64,000 bases of DNA from Lutraria lutraria (GCA_964023205.1 OZ026845.1:7450001-7514000), one strand, 5' to 3'; positions 50,601-61,750 are shown, counted from the first letter of the stretch. Translations and numbers: made by a program. The notes: generated by a model from the sequence alone, not told the origin.

Positions 50601-51408
50601 AGTATATACACATCAAACCACACGGCCGCGTACCCAATTTTTGAGTATGAATAAATTATGATGAATGTTGAGTGATCGTAATTCGACACATGTACAAAAT
50701 GTAGGCCTATATATAGTATTCACACAACAAGTAAACATATACTGCTTTAAATATCACTGCTTATCACTCTCGTCTTAAAGATACCTGTGAAATATTATCA
50801 CCCTTTGGAAAGACAAAACTTCTGACCTTTATTTAATCAGGGATGATATTCCTGATTTAATTGCATGATGGCCTTTTTTCGGAGGTTATAGTTTGTTCTA
50901 CATTTTCAATGATGGTTGTTTTAATAATGGCCTTTATTCTTAGGGTGGCCTTTATTCTTAGGGTGGCCTTTATTCGACGGTTGCCGCTAACATAGGATTG
51001 ACTGTATGTACATTTGTCCAACAAAAAGAGACACACGGCATTTATTATAATGTAACGTACGTTTCTTTTATTATAGTAGGCCCATATACATATCTAAATT
51101 ATGTATGTAATACTGAAAAGCTCGAATTTTATGTAAAAATGATTTGTTTTATAGACTGCAGTCGCGGTTAACCAAATTTTATAGAAAAATGATGAGTATG
51201 TGAATTATGTATACCGTAACGTGTACACCAACTTGCTCTCAGCACAAGTGCATGCTGGGATAATTTACTAGAATATTAAGATGACATATCATAACACATC
51301 AGTAACAATTGCAGAACTATTGTGACAGTTCCAATATCATACTTGACTTACCGTGACAAAACCCCTGTCCCATGGTGGTTCAATGTATGACGGCTGAGTA
51401 CCTGACAT
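41581..51408 (-). CDS. CFAP141: CFAP141 (C1orf189)-like ciliary protein, with candidate alternative exons
   Basis: Preferred model: 51352-51408 (start), 48597-48637, 43404-43533 and 41581-41682 (stop). Phases agree throughout and give 109 residues, close to the roughly 100 of mammalian CFAP141. The last two exons give VRRVALKQLLEKEYEIW, then EKELALKGKTFYKQRI, which lines up with the CFAP141 C-terminus (VR..AL.QL.EKE....EL...GK.FY..R, recalled from the family). CFAP141 is a small microtubule inner protein of motile cilia and sperm flagella. Other phase-compatible exons (49505-49597, 47513-47654, 46940-47042) suggest alternative starts and ends, or a second overlapping gene. The C-terminal homology is fairly secure; the 5' half is inference. 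Confidence 0.6.
42521..42794 (+). mobile_element. Full-length tRNA-headed SINE, pyrimidine-tract family
   Basis: Head ggactagtggtctagaggta (A box) and cattggttcctgtac (worn B box), then a body, a ctggagaggcaact segment and the aaattaccaaagctgttgaa tail ending in aacaacagataaac. Lies in an intron of the CFAP141-like gene, opposite strand. Confidence 0.7.
43404..43533 (-). CDS. CFAP141: CFAP141-like penultimate exon
   Basis: Acceptor gtgtattacag and donor gtgagt on the minus strand. It enters in phase 2 and leaves in phase 0. After the split codon it encodes 43 residues starting EKQVNQRAGWNENLEV and ending VKAEMKMASKASIS, which joins smoothly to VRRVALKQ of the last exon. Confidence 0.65.
43573..43774. 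mobile_element. TA-flanked miniature element, cagtcaaacc family
   Basis: Left end ctgtcaaatctgtaaacgaa, right end tttcaacaggtttgactg, TA at 43571-43572 and 43775-43776. Shares ttattcagaggtg and ggtcattttgttcta with other copies. Sits 40 bases upstream of a CFAP141-like exon, in the intron. Confidence 0.8.
44130..44343. mobile_element. 214-bp fold-back element with ~85-bp arms
   Basis: ttgtatgcaaacttattgcg at 44130 mirrors the end at 44343. Pairing continues through gctagaacttgt, agctaattattcac and gaagca.tatgtgctgtcta to a loop of about 30 bases around 44235. Arms differ at a modest number of positions. No frame. Confidence 0.85.
45143..45390 (+). mobile_element. Full-length tRNA-headed SINE, pyrimidine-tract family
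   Basis: tgatctagtggtaatgtgct (A box) and gttggtttgattctcgg (B box), a body with aagttctcctgcatctt, a ctctctctagggtgactctg block, the atagctgttgaatgggcc tail and aacaacagataaaaaaa end. The clearest copy of this family in the window. Confidence 0.8.
46405..46655 (-). mobile_element. tRNA-Leu/Ser-like SINE, full length
   Basis: The minus strand starts acccgcctccgtggtagtgt, with a B-box-like gggttcaggcccc, then agtctagtactggttcttcc and tcatatgactctt, to a gggggtaaaaccc tail. Closest match: 16297-16530. Confidence 0.75.
46940..47042 (-). CDS. Possible alternative terminal exon
   Basis: Good acceptor (gatgatttctttcag) followed by a phase-2 entry, 33 residues (LIHDTSGLDKSTFPLVIIDI, then EIDSERVEIVVKV) and a stop. 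Phase fits the donor at 48597. The KSTFPLVIID part resembles minus-strand sequence at about 48140-48200 (KIKTLPLAII), so it might instead belong to a duplicated or repeated sequence. Not recognised. Confidence 0.3.
47513..47654 (-). CDS. Possible alternative terminal exon
   Basis: Acceptor catattcttag, phase-2 entry, then 46 residues starting HKYNDFWDTLVKDVSYVDKK and ending NAKLTQHTAK with a stop at 47513-47515. Joined to 48597-48637 it reads ENVVRLHKYNDFW without a break. Charged and helical, without a known domain. It could end a shorter 79- or 91-residue isoform, or a separate small gene. Confidence 0.45.
48597..48637 (-). CDS. Shared 41-bp internal exon
   Basis: Acceptor ccttttttag and perfect donor gtaagt on the minus strand enclose YDEVMADRENVVR plus two bases. 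Phase 0 in, phase 2 out. It accepts either upstream start exon and any of the three downstream acceptors. It holds an ATG (MADRENVVR) that could itself be a start. Confidence 0.55.
49505..49597 (-). CDS. Candidate alternative first exon
   Basis: The ATG at 49597 is in a good context (aaaacATG). It opens 31 codons, MSLEASLRFEADKPANSNLK then KAFEAQVERIK, ending in phase 0 at donor gtaggt. Fits the 48597-48637 exon. Not recognised as a family. Confidence 0.5.
50785..51004. mobile_element. cagtcaaacc-family element with worn left end
   Basis: The right end gccgctaacataggattgac ends ...tgactg at 51004 before TA. It contains a small internal tandem duplication of attcttagggtggccttt (50937-50980). 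The left end is eroded. Confidence 0.65.
51352..51408 (-). CDS. CFAP141: Candidate first exon of the CFAP141-like gene
   Basis: ATG at 51408, then MSGTQPSYIEPPWDRGFVT (19 codons), ending in phase 0 at a perfect gtaagt donor. Joined to the next exon it reads GFVTYDEVMADRENVVRL. Confidence 0.5.
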
Positions 51409-54400
51409 TATTATATTCCCCGAAATATATCCTAGAAATATATAGACACGATTCAGCAGAATGTTTTATGACGATTCAGTCCGCAATATTCTGACGTACG
51501 CTCGTATAAATGTGCGTGCTAATGTCTACAAACACTCTAAATAAAAAGTCGACCGATATATTGCACTTTAGAACTTTCCTTTATTGATATACTCGCGCTT
51601 CAGCAAGAACGTCATCGGTTTTAATGCAACAAATATATATGAAAATGCAACACAAACTAACATAAAGCGAGCAAAGATGTTAACAGGTCAACAAATGAAA
51701 ACTAAACTATGTGCGTTTGTATACTAGTATACAATCAAGACATATCCTAGCGACGTTCCGAACGTGAAAAACAAAGCCGTGAATGTAAACATGATTATAC
51801 AGCCAGGTTTGTTTGATTTTCGATGCATCTCAAGTGGTTGGGCCAATAAATTACGTCCTTATTGAAATGGTAGAGTTAAAAACAAATTGACAGAAATCGA
51901 TACGATCGTGAACGATAAACTTGATCGTACGCTGACAGCGATAAGTGATGGAAGTTGAAGTCAATGACGAGCATGTACGGTTTAAATATCTCACATATAT
52001 AATGTACATTTGTTTGCGTTGTTGCTAAAATTCTTATTAAGTCTACAAGAATTGTTGTCGTCAATCAACATAGGATTTGGTAATTTCAGAATTTTTCTAG
52101 GAGGCATACTCCAGATAGACTTGAAAATAAAAAACTGAATCAGAAGGAGATTTTCATTATTTGGTATCATTCATGTAGGTATGATTTGTCCTTGCTTGTT
52201 AACATCTCTACAAAATCAACATGTGATTCATTAGTTGATTGAATCTACTTCCGTTTACCAAAAGTACACTGAAATATAGTTGGGGTGAAAAACGGACGTG
52301 TTTTTAGTGCTTAACGTTCCCCCTGGAAAATAATGACGACAAAACCCTATTAAAACTTACACGAGCTTATTCCGCAGATAGAGAGCTTGAAGTTGGTGTA
52401 TCTGAAATTACGATAGCGATATGTTTGAACCAATTTTGCGTGTAAAACGTCGATTTTACACATCTGACATTCATCGTGGCGTTGCTAGGGAACGGGTCGG
52501 AAAACAGAAAAAATAAAACGAACCAAAATCGAAGAACATGCTATAGTACAATTGTGCAAAATTTCAGAACAATCGGAGAACATTCGATTTTTGACCCAAG
52601 ACGTTAAGGAAAGGTCGCATACTACCTTTAAGTAAAATATACAAAACATTTGACTTATTTTCAATTTGGCCTTCTTGAGACATGCAAAATAACATTTAAC
52701 TAATTCATATTTGAATGAATAAATGAATGACAGAATGAGCGAACGGGCGGACGGACGAGCCGACATACTAACGATAAGATACTTAAGTGGCCTTCCTATG
52801 TTAAAATTTGTTATAATTTAGCCACACATACTGACCCGATTTTAGCCACATAAATCCACCTATGGACATTTTTAAGTAACTCCGGTTGAACAAAGAGTCC
52901 TAACCCTAACGTTGTACCATAGAGTCACCCAAACCCGGTTTGTTTGTACGAGCGATCGAGCGAACGAAAGACCGAACGAAAGAAACAAATACATTTATTG
53001 TAACTCATTTATTATTATTTATTTACTTATTAATATATAAGACAGCACAGTCAAACTTGTTTACATGGTGTCAAGTTTTCCGGTTTTTACTGTATATGTA
53101 ATCGCAGCATACAATTAATAAATAAGCACCGATTCATTTTTTTATTTTAATCTACTCTTTCACTGAATGAAAGAATTAATCTTCCAAATACAGTTCTCTC
53201 CGATTCTCGTAGTTTTTTAAACTCATATAATGTCACAAAAATTATAAAATATAAACAAGACAATATCAAACATTTCCAAGATTAAAAAAAAAACAATTTC
53301 ACGTACTCCAAAAACAATATTTTATCTAAAGAATTTGGTACAGATCATGAATGAAAATGACGAAACCCACAGTTTACATTAGGCGTAAAAATGATTGTTT
53401 CTGGTTACTCGTCTTATCCTATTTCCCCCGGCTTCCCTAAACCTTTCTACAGGCTTTTCGAGAGCCAGAAATAATTTTTTAAAAAAGGAATCCCAACCTA
53501 CCTATCCTATTTTTATGTGCATGTAACCTGAAACAAACAGTGTTTAAGACTTTATTAAGTGTCTAACCTAAGCGATTCTGTCCCTTGGAATTGGCCCGAA
53601 ACTTATTATGGTTCTCCAATTGATCAGACTTTCTTGAATAATTGGCTAGACCTTGAATGAAATAAAGTGAAAACACAAAATTTACAAGAGCTTTAAATGA
53701 TTTTCTTGTCTGTGCTGGTGAATATCATTTTGATGGAATTTTGAAATATGTGAATCATTTTTTCGAGACATGGGACATTGTCAGCATAAAATAACATCCA
53801 TCTAAAGGTTGTTTGACAGAAAACAAATAAATTTATCGTAGAAATCACAAACTCGCAATTCATCATCAACAACGAGCGATTTAATAGCACCGACAAAATA
53901 ACTGTTATTTAACACATTCGCAGCAAAATGCACTATATGTACATAAAATAGCGTTAGCAAACCACTTCTCAACAATTTCTATTATATATCGATTTTGTGT
54001 TTTACAACCATTCAGTATGTTCGCCTATGCATCAAAAAGTTATCTTCCGACAGGGAAATCAATCCAAACTAGTTTCCCATCTATAACCAGTCTAGCAAAA
54101 CCTTGACAAAAGATTCATGATTGCATATACTGATAAACATTACAAACCCAAAAACAATAATATTTCAATGATTGGCAGCATAACACTGAAATTCACGTCA
54201 AATGTGAGTATAAAACACCCGGATTATGTGTAAGCCGATTTATTTGTAAAACAGTTCTCAAAATGAGAAAAACCGAACAAACCATATTTACCCAGGAGGA
54301 TATTGCACGTACAGTACCAAGACAGACAAGACCAGACCAGAGCCCATTGGAGCCCACCTCAGCTCATAAGAGCACGCCACATCACATCATGACACGACAC

Positions 54401-55896
54401 GACATGACACGGCACCCCACGGAACAGAACCGGACAGATCAGAGCAGACTCGAAAATAACAAAATAAAACAGAACTGGATACGGTAGACAATACAATACT
54501 TAAGACACGTTCAGACACAAGCTGTGACTTAATCTGAGAAGTCAATGAGTATGTTTAATAAATCACTGTTCATGTACTAGTACTGGACTTGGACCATGTT
54601 CTTTAAAATAATTTTACAAATTTTGATCATTTTTCTTCACTGTTTTTTGTACGCTATACTTTGTCCACTGATCATTCGACCCGTCTTCTCACGCTAAATT
54701 TATCAATTATAGAAATAACTACAAATGACGTAAATCACTAGTATTCATGTCTGGCTGTAATGAATTATGTTGGACAATAAACATACATCAACACTTCTAT
54801 GGGCTTTCATTATCTGTCTAACTAATATTTGGTCTTCCATAGTATGAGGTAAGTACATATAACAATTGGCACCCATCTATTAGACTGCTACTGATAATCC
54901 CATGCAAGTTCCGAGAGAATCTACGATCGGAAACGGATTTGACCATATACAATGTAGTAAACAACAAAAAAGTCGATGAAATAAAACTTATTTGTTACGA
55001 TAAACCAGTTTACCGATATATCGCGATACATCCATTAAGCGATGCACGTATCTATAGTATCTCCGGAGTCAGTATCGAATGTCAGCATGTTTCAAAGTTA
55101 CTTCGTGTCAGTGAAAAACAGCAATGTAATAAAATAATACATTAAACTGTTAGGTGTCTAGCACGTACCGCGATACTGCCGTCACGGGAGTGTAGAAAAT
55201 GTTTGAAACTTTAAATGTTGGTTTCTTGTGACCTTGGAATAGTACGTAAGAATTACCCGTTCGTGATATGCTTATTGCTCATTTCAGTGCATTTATAAAT
55301 TTTAATTTCTTTTGGCCTGATCTCTCGCTGAGATTTATTGCGTTTAATAACGATGAACCATAACTGAACTTAAGTCTTGCAAGAATAATTTTTCTAAGAT
55401 TGAAATATTACTTAAATAAACGATGTGGGATTTGTCAATGTATTTTATAATCTACGTTGCTTTGCTTTATTTCCCTTAAACAGAGCTCAAAGTACTTGTT
55501 CGAACTTACGTCTCGTGATTAAATCATATCCGGATTAAAGCTCTTTTAGTTTTTTTCTCACAAAAACAACACAGTTAGAGTTTATTGTCTGCCAGACGTT
55601 TATGCAATAATGTACAACATTTACAGCTCGGGCTTGAAGCTAATCAATAAGTGCGGATAAGTTATTGCGCTATAAAGTCAATTAGCGAAGAAAACAAATC
55701 AATTAGTTAGATATTAAGAACTTCTAGTATTGCCTGTTTGTATCTTGCAGATATACTCGTACACTAGTTGACATCGGAGAAGGAATTACTCGTCTCATAT
55801 CTAAATATACATATAAAGGTTGCTTGGTTCGCCTTACAATGAGATTTTCGAGTAGTTATAGTAACGCAATAAGGATAAAGTAAACTACGATAATGT
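51409..55896. other. Long non-coding stretch
   Basis: No supported exon. Low-complexity islands: gaacgggcggacggacgagc-like words near 52738-52765, gagcgatcgagcgaacgaaa near 52950, and purine-rich gacacgacacgacatgacac words at 54330-54440. A cagtcaaacttgttt element end lies near 53047. Confidence 0.35.
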
Positions 55897-55995
55897 TTAT
55901 TTGTCGGTTGTTTAACGACCAGTTCAACAGCTATGGTCATTTCAGAGCCGCCTCGGAGAGAGGATGGATACAGAAGAACAGGACATTTTTATATT
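55897..55995 (-). mobile_element. SINE tail, pyrimidine-tract family, reversed
   Basis: On the minus strand: ctgttcttctgtatccatcc, ctctctccgaggcggctctg, aaatgaccatagctgttgaa, then ggtcgttaaacaacc. Same order as the plus-strand copies; head missing. Confidence 0.65.
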
Positions 55996-56281
55996 CCTAA
56001 TCTTATTTGGAATAGTTTTCCTGGTTCTTTATCGTGGCATCGATAATTATTACCATTCCTTGGCTTTTATTCACGGTTGACTAGGGATGCTGAATTGTTA
56101 TTATTCGCAGACATTGGTACTAGTGCCGGTCAAGCATGCGTTAACAGAATGCCAACATCGGTTAATCTAAAAATATCCATTCACTTCGCCCATTCCAATC
56201 GATAACGCTAATAAGGATATTTAAATCAACAAGTCCAGAAAAGACTTGGATAAATACGAGTATTCCAGAACGTGATTGGAG

Positions 56282-56510
56282 GTTCCACCGTGGTCGAGTG
56301 GTTCTGGTGTCGGACCGGTAACAACTAGTCCCTCCTCCATCGATGTGAGTTCAAATCCCACATTGGATAAGACAAATTTCACATGGAAGGAAGCTATCTA
56401 GCTATCTTTCGGAAGATGTGTGATTCTTCGAATCTGAGGTAATTTTCCACCGTTAAAGCTTGAAAGGTCAGCAAATGACCATGGCCGCGACGTTTATCCA
56501 CAGTGAAAAA
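56282..56510 (+). mobile_element. tRNA-headed SINE copy
   Basis: Head ccaccgtggtcgagtggttc (A box) and tgtgagttcaaatcccac (B box), with an extra-arm-like region between; a body with aaggaagctatctagctatc and a tail near gcaaatgaccatggccgcga. The acceptor arms do not pair. Confidence 0.6.
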
Positions 56511-57745
56511 AGGAGCGCACGTACATATTGTCAATAAACATACGCAGTAGAGGCGATAAACAGTGCTTATTACTCAACTATTTCCTACGGATTCCTAAAG
56601 TAACTTTACTGCATCATAACAAATGCCATAAACGCGCAATTACTTATGTCATGTCTCATTCATCTAAAGTAATTGTACTGCATTTCACAGCCAACCAGCT
56701 ATTATCCAAGATGTTTCATATCTTTATAGCATGCAATATTACTATCAACGTCTGGCAATTTATTCATCCTGAATGCATTGCAAAGGGTTTTACAACTTTA
56801 AGTAAAGACCAACTATACCTTATGAAGATATAATCTATTTGTTGTGTCGGCTGTACAGTACAGTGGGATCCTTTATGATTTCGTATTTAGCCCAAATTAC
56901 GCTAATTTTCGTGCGTTGATTATATAGTTCTTTGAACGTTTTATTACAATTCGAATGTAAATATATTGCCTGAAACAAGCGCCTTGTCGGTATATCATTA
57001 GAGTATGTACACGCTTGTATAAGAATAATACCAGTCCGCTGATATCCGTTTATATTCAGAATTACTAAAAACATTCTCATTGCCTACCAATATCTAGGAG
57101 ACTTTATAGGGACATTACGTAGTCCGGATATAACATTTTTCCATTTCGCTTTATATGATAGGATTCCTCGGACTTTATCGTCGTCCAAAATGAAATAATT
57201 AAGAAGACAAATATCTGTATAATCGCTTTCATCAACTCAATCAAGATACGCAATATATTGGTAGACATTGATTATTCTAGAGATTGTTTCGTTCGCACAA
57301 TATCTTCACTCGCTTTGCGTGTTTCCGACGATACCAGAGGAAATTAATTGTTTCCAAAAGTTCTTGTTTTATGACATGAACGTAATTAAATAACTGACTG
57401 TCGTATAATTTTGTCTGTAACTGAAATGTTTAGTGTGTGACAGGGGAATAAACGGGAGTCACAGATTGTTACTTAAGAAAACGGATTTGGAAGAGCCTAT
57501 AGTACGGGGAATACTACATCGCGTAGCGAGTATTTATCGTTATTGACTTCGATAAGCGCCACACAATCAGAGAGACAGTGAGGAGAATTGGTTCCGCAAA
57601 CATCCACTTTGTTTTCAGGACTACAGAGTCTTGGCATAAAAGAGTGCTAAAGAAATATTGCGCAATGCTGTGGATTATAACAGCGCTTGTCATTCAAAGA
57701 ATGTTGTAAGGAAACTATATCTACAAGCGCAGTTGTAAATACACA
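56511..57745. other. Upstream region of the fibrinogen-domain gene
   Basis: No exon recognised. A TATA-like cataaaag at 57635-57642 lies about 105 bases before the ATG and could be a core promoter, but nothing else supports it. Confidence 0.3.
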
Positions 57746-58733
57746 ATGTTGATTACCATTTTAATAGTGTTTGCCAGTAGCTTTATAGTCATTCTGAGTC
57801 AGTCGTTTTCAAAACATGATTGTACTTATGAGATAAATGTTTGGAACCCTGATGCTGACGAACTGCAGCGCATGCGCACATTAGAAGTCGGTTATGGAAA
57901 CTTTACAAACTACGTGGACAAGGAATTACTAGAAATGAAACTGCATAGGTCAAACGATCTGGCCACGTACCGCAACTGGACTTTAATGTGCGAGAAATCA
58001 TTGGCAGAAATGAAAACCGAACAACTAAATAAATATGTCGAACTCCAAGATCTCCGAGTTAAAATTGGACTATATGAACTCAAACTAGAAGAGATGAAAC
58101 AATCAATGGATGATTCTCTGTTTATTCTATCGACAAAAAAGACGAATCGAAAGAAACATATACGGAGAGACAGGATGGTTCCTATCTCTCAAGCTGATAC
58201 ACCAAGAGAGCACATGATGGAAAATTTACGAAACAAGGTAACAGATTTAAAATCAGAATGGATTCTACTAAAACGTGAGTTTATTGACATGAGAACTGAA
58301 AATAAGGAATTTCATAAAGTTCAAGAGAACTTATATAATACGAGCATAGAACTGAAACAGGAGAGCGGTGAGCTTCGCAGTTTGTATAGACAACTTAAAA
58401 GCAATGATGTAAATACGGGTTCTGATATAGAAAACATGAAGGCCAATATGGAACATTTAAGCCAAGATTTGTCGACCATAAAGGCTGCACAGCAATCTTT
58501 GAAGACGGAAATGATGTCTACTAGTAATGGTTTATCATCGCTTCAAGCAGCCACCGTAAACATGAGAAGAACAATTGCCAGCCTGAAAAGATCACACGAG
58601 AATACGTTGGTTGGGAATCATGGCATAGCTGATGTTGATGTAGATATATTAAAAGCAGAAGAAGAAGGCATGTTTCCAGAACGTGTAATGATTGAAAATG
58701 GCAAGAAGAAAACGTCGAAAGGTATTCCAACAG
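57746..58733 (+). CDS. Fibrinogen-related protein exon 1: signal peptide and coiled coil
   Basis: 329 codons plus one base. Possible N-glycosylation sites include NFT (52), NWT (77) and NTS (198). A basic patch KKTNRKKHIRRDR (131-143) could be a proprotein-convertase site. The frame continues a little past 58733, but the gtatgt donor and the matching phase of exon 2 fix the end. Confidence 0.9.
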
Positions 58734-59950
58734 GTATGTTTGCACATTTACATGTAGTAATGAATTGTACACCGTTTTATTCCATAAATATTCGAACATA
58801 TTTGACTCAGACTGTATAATAATAATGTTCACTTTCTGCCATTACAGTATACTGTTTGTTGACGACCGTATTATGTTTGTTTCTCATGAACATGATAACG
58901 AACAGTTTGTACTGGTACAGTATATGATGACGTGGTTGTGTTTTGTGGTTGTGTTGTGTGCATAGTAGCACTTTGGGTATGCTAATTGGATCAATGAAAA
59001 GTCATGTGATATTTCAGTTAAAGAATTTCTATTTTTCAACACACCAATAACGTATACAGTGATAGTTTCATTAGTTATATTATTAGTTATATATTATATA
59101 ACAAAGTGATTGCCAAGTACGAGCGCTGCATTAACGTGCGTCTTATTTTGATTGCTAGGGCCATGTTCGAATGGTTCCCTATTTAGAATTACTGCTAGTC
59201 CATAATCTAGCTTACAGTTTAATCATACATGTTATTAGGATAAATACCGATTCCAATTCTTTGTTAGCTCATAATTACGTAAGTGTTGTATTACTTTTTT
59301 CAGATTGTTCGGACATTCAGAAAATGGGGTACACACTTAGTGGTTTGTACAGAGTAAAACCAGGTCCATCGTTCCCATTGGACTACGTGTATTGTGAATT
59401 CATCGACGATGTCGGTTATACGCTGATCCAGAGGCGAGTTGATGGCTTGCAAGGCTTCAACAGAGGGTGGTTGGAGTACAAAGTCGGTTTCGGAAACATG
59501 TACGGCAGCTTCTGGGCCGGGAATGAGTTCATTCATACGCTAACGAAGGATAATACGTTCGGACTTCGCATTGATATCTGGGACTGGGAAGGGAATAAGA
59601 CTTTTGCTGAGTATGAAGTTTTTTCGATCCAAGACGAAAGCAATCGGTATGCGTTGCACGTGAGTGGCTTCCAAGGCGATGCCGGAGACTCACTTACTTA
59701 CCATGACGGAATGAAATTCAGCACCACGGATCATGACAATGATTTGTCAGACCGAAACTGCGCCGCGGACAATAATGGTGGGTGGTGGTATAGTGGCTGT
59801 TACTATAGCAACCTTAATGGCGCGTATCACGTGGGTTGGTATTCACACACCCAGTCCACCTTCGCTGATGGAATTGTATGGTATTCGTTAAAAGATTCAG
59901 ATCGTTATTCCTTGAGGAGGGTTGAGATGAAACTGCGTCGAAATGCTTGA
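57746..59950 (+). CDS. Secreted coiled-coil fibrinogen-related protein
   Basis: Two exons (57746-58733 and 59304-59950; intron 570 bases, gtatgt...tttttcag, phase 1) give 544 residues. Residues 1-20 are a signal peptide (MLITILIVFASSFIVILSQS). Residues 55-310 are long charged helices likely to form coiled coils, interrupted by a very basic segment (131-143). Residues 330-544 are a complete fibrinogen-like domain. It has the Cys331/Cys360 and Cys482/Cys495 pairs, a Ca-site motif DHDND (472-476) and the ligand-pocket stretch GGWWYSGCYYSNLNG (488-502). Fibrinogen-related proteins bind carbohydrates or acetylated groups; in molluscs many serve innate immunity. The coiled coil suggests oligomers as in ficolin- or angiopoietin-like proteins. 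There is no Ig domain, unlike snail FREPs. ATG 57746 is chosen because it begins the signal peptide. Confidence 0.93.
59304..59950 (+). CDS. Fibrinogen-related protein exon 2: fibrinogen-like domain
   Basis: Starts after ttactttttt-cag. The split codon makes Asp330 of DCSDI. Shows the domain's usual order: SGLYRVKP, RRVDGLQGFNRGW, GSFWAGNEFIHTLT, LRIDIWDWEGN, DSLTYHDGMKFSTTDHDND, CAADNNGGWWYSGC and a final VEMKLR. Length (about 215 residues) is normal and there is no break. Confidence 0.95.
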
Positions 59951-60304
59951 AGAATTACATTAATATAACAATTACAAATACAAGTATCTTTTGTTTTTCC
60001 GGTCTTTATTACATGTAATCCGACCGACAAACGTTTAGGAAGAAACCAATCGTTTTGGAACTTTATAGTTGCTGTGACAGGGCGTGCTTTCTCCTTGGTA
60101 TATACTTGCATGGCGTGTAATCTGACTAGGGACTTCGTTTTTTTGCAAATTTTACATCTTTATCTTGTTTGTTAATTTGCATATTCAATTATATTAAAAC
60201 ACTATTTAGGTATCATTGTACAGAAATAGTGTCTATTGTTTTAGCGCTTGTTTATTTAGTTTGACCTTCTTGTTACTAGGGTACCATTCGCTTTTATAAT
60301 ACAT

Positions 60305-60310
60305 AATAAA
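60305..60310 (+). terminator. Possible poly(A) signal
   Basis: aataaa about 355 bases after the stop of the fibrinogen-domain gene. Confidence 0.4.
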
Positions 60311-61216
60311 AGAATATACATTCATATACACTGGGCAACTTTTATAATCGATTAACATAGTCTGTTCTGATTATTTTGTGAGCAGGACTTTCACTTTTCC
60401 TTTTGATTTTATTTAAAGCGTATGATATAACTTTATCATACCTATAAAAGCAACACTAATTCTAAAATAGTATGGCATTTATCATTTTATTTTGTACAGG
60501 TCTTTGATTGTCTTAAATATTTTAATGGTGTTATTATATAAGTATCTATAAAATATAAAAAAAATAGGTGGCTGATTATAAAAGTTGAGCAGTGTACTTG
60601 TATATATATAATGTAATATTGTTGTAGTCTTGAGTATTTGAGACATTGAAAATAATTTACTTTGTTTAGTGTGCAATTTTATTAGGCCTTGAATTGATTG
60701 TTTCTGGTCACATACTCATTTAAATAGGGTTGGTAGGTTGGGGCTATTTTTGCTTTGAAAACATGTGGAAAGGTTAAAATAGGGGGAAAGTGGATGTACA
60801 GTTTTTCGGGCCTAATAAAAAATTTAGAGTCGCGGGGGGAAATTGTGGTCGATCGAGTAACTAGAAACAAACAAGTTAACGCTTTATTTCATTGTGCGAC
60901 TTTTCTGAACAAATATGTTACTGCTCTGTTTTTATTTCATACTGATACTGTTGAACTATGGCTATACATTTTGGAACACCCCTTACAGTACATGTGTAAA
61001 AGAAATGTTTCATACCCATGTATGTAGGGTCAACAATGGAATTAAAAGTCTTCTCTTTATCATGTTAACCCTGGTGCTGGTGTACATGACATGGTATTTC
61101 TAACTTACAATTAAAATATTTTTCTTATATGCTATGTATTTCACAATGTTTCATGTATTGACAAAACCGAACTTAATTTGTACATGCATGTTGATGTGAT
61201 GTACAAAAGGTACTTA
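60311..61216. other. Non-coding, nothing recognised
   Basis: Short frames on both strands only. Confidence 0.35.
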
Positions 61217-61451
61217 TAGACGTTTGCTACAGTTCACTACATTTTTCACATAGACATACAGGAAAAATTAAAAATGATAAATAGATTTTTTAAAACTTTG
61301 CATGATCGTAGCAAATGATACCAGAAACATTTTAAGCGAAATAAATGGGGGTCACTGATCTCGTTTTTGAGTTATCTGCCCTTGAATTTGAATTTCTGCT
61401 TATTTTAGGTCATTTCTGGGGCAAAATATAGCGAACTGTAGCAAACGTCTT
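61217..61451. mobile_element. TA-flanked inverted-repeat element, agacgtttgc family
   Basis: The left end tagacgtttgctacagttc and right end gaactgtagcaaacgtctt are inverted repeats of about 32 bp, flanked by TA (61215-61216 and 61452-61453). The middle matches 25685-25830 in the receptor intron. Confidence 0.8.
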
Positions 61452-61628
61452 TAAATGTTGTTTTGTATTTGGTGAAACATCTTAACTTTATTTGACTGTT
61501 CTGTGTAAAATAAAGATATTAGCGAACTTTTCCGCGAACTTTTGTATCATCCCTCGTACAATACCTTAATAATTAAGTGATTATTGCGGTCTGGTGAACT
61601 ACCATGCTTTGCTTGTTGTGATACACAT

Positions 61629-61750
61629 GCACAATCAAACCTGTGAACAAAGTTAAGGTTACCCTTTGAAAAGATAAAACTGTGACCTTTATCGACAGGT
61701 GGCCTTTATTCAGAGGTACTTTGGTATAAATAATCCGTGATAACATTCTT
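61629..61750. mobile_element. Partial cagtcaaacc-family element
   Basis: cacaatcaaacctgtgaaca, then tgacctttat, then ggtggcctttattcagaggt; the right terminus is lost. Confidence 0.55.

Noticed and set aside
54263..54487. 74-codon plus-strand frame starting with ATG
   Set aside because: Made of gacacgacac-like low-complexity words; composition explains the open frame.
56282..56360. Possible tRNA gene on the plus strand
   Set aside because: Acceptor arms do not pair and a SINE body follows; treated as a SINE head.
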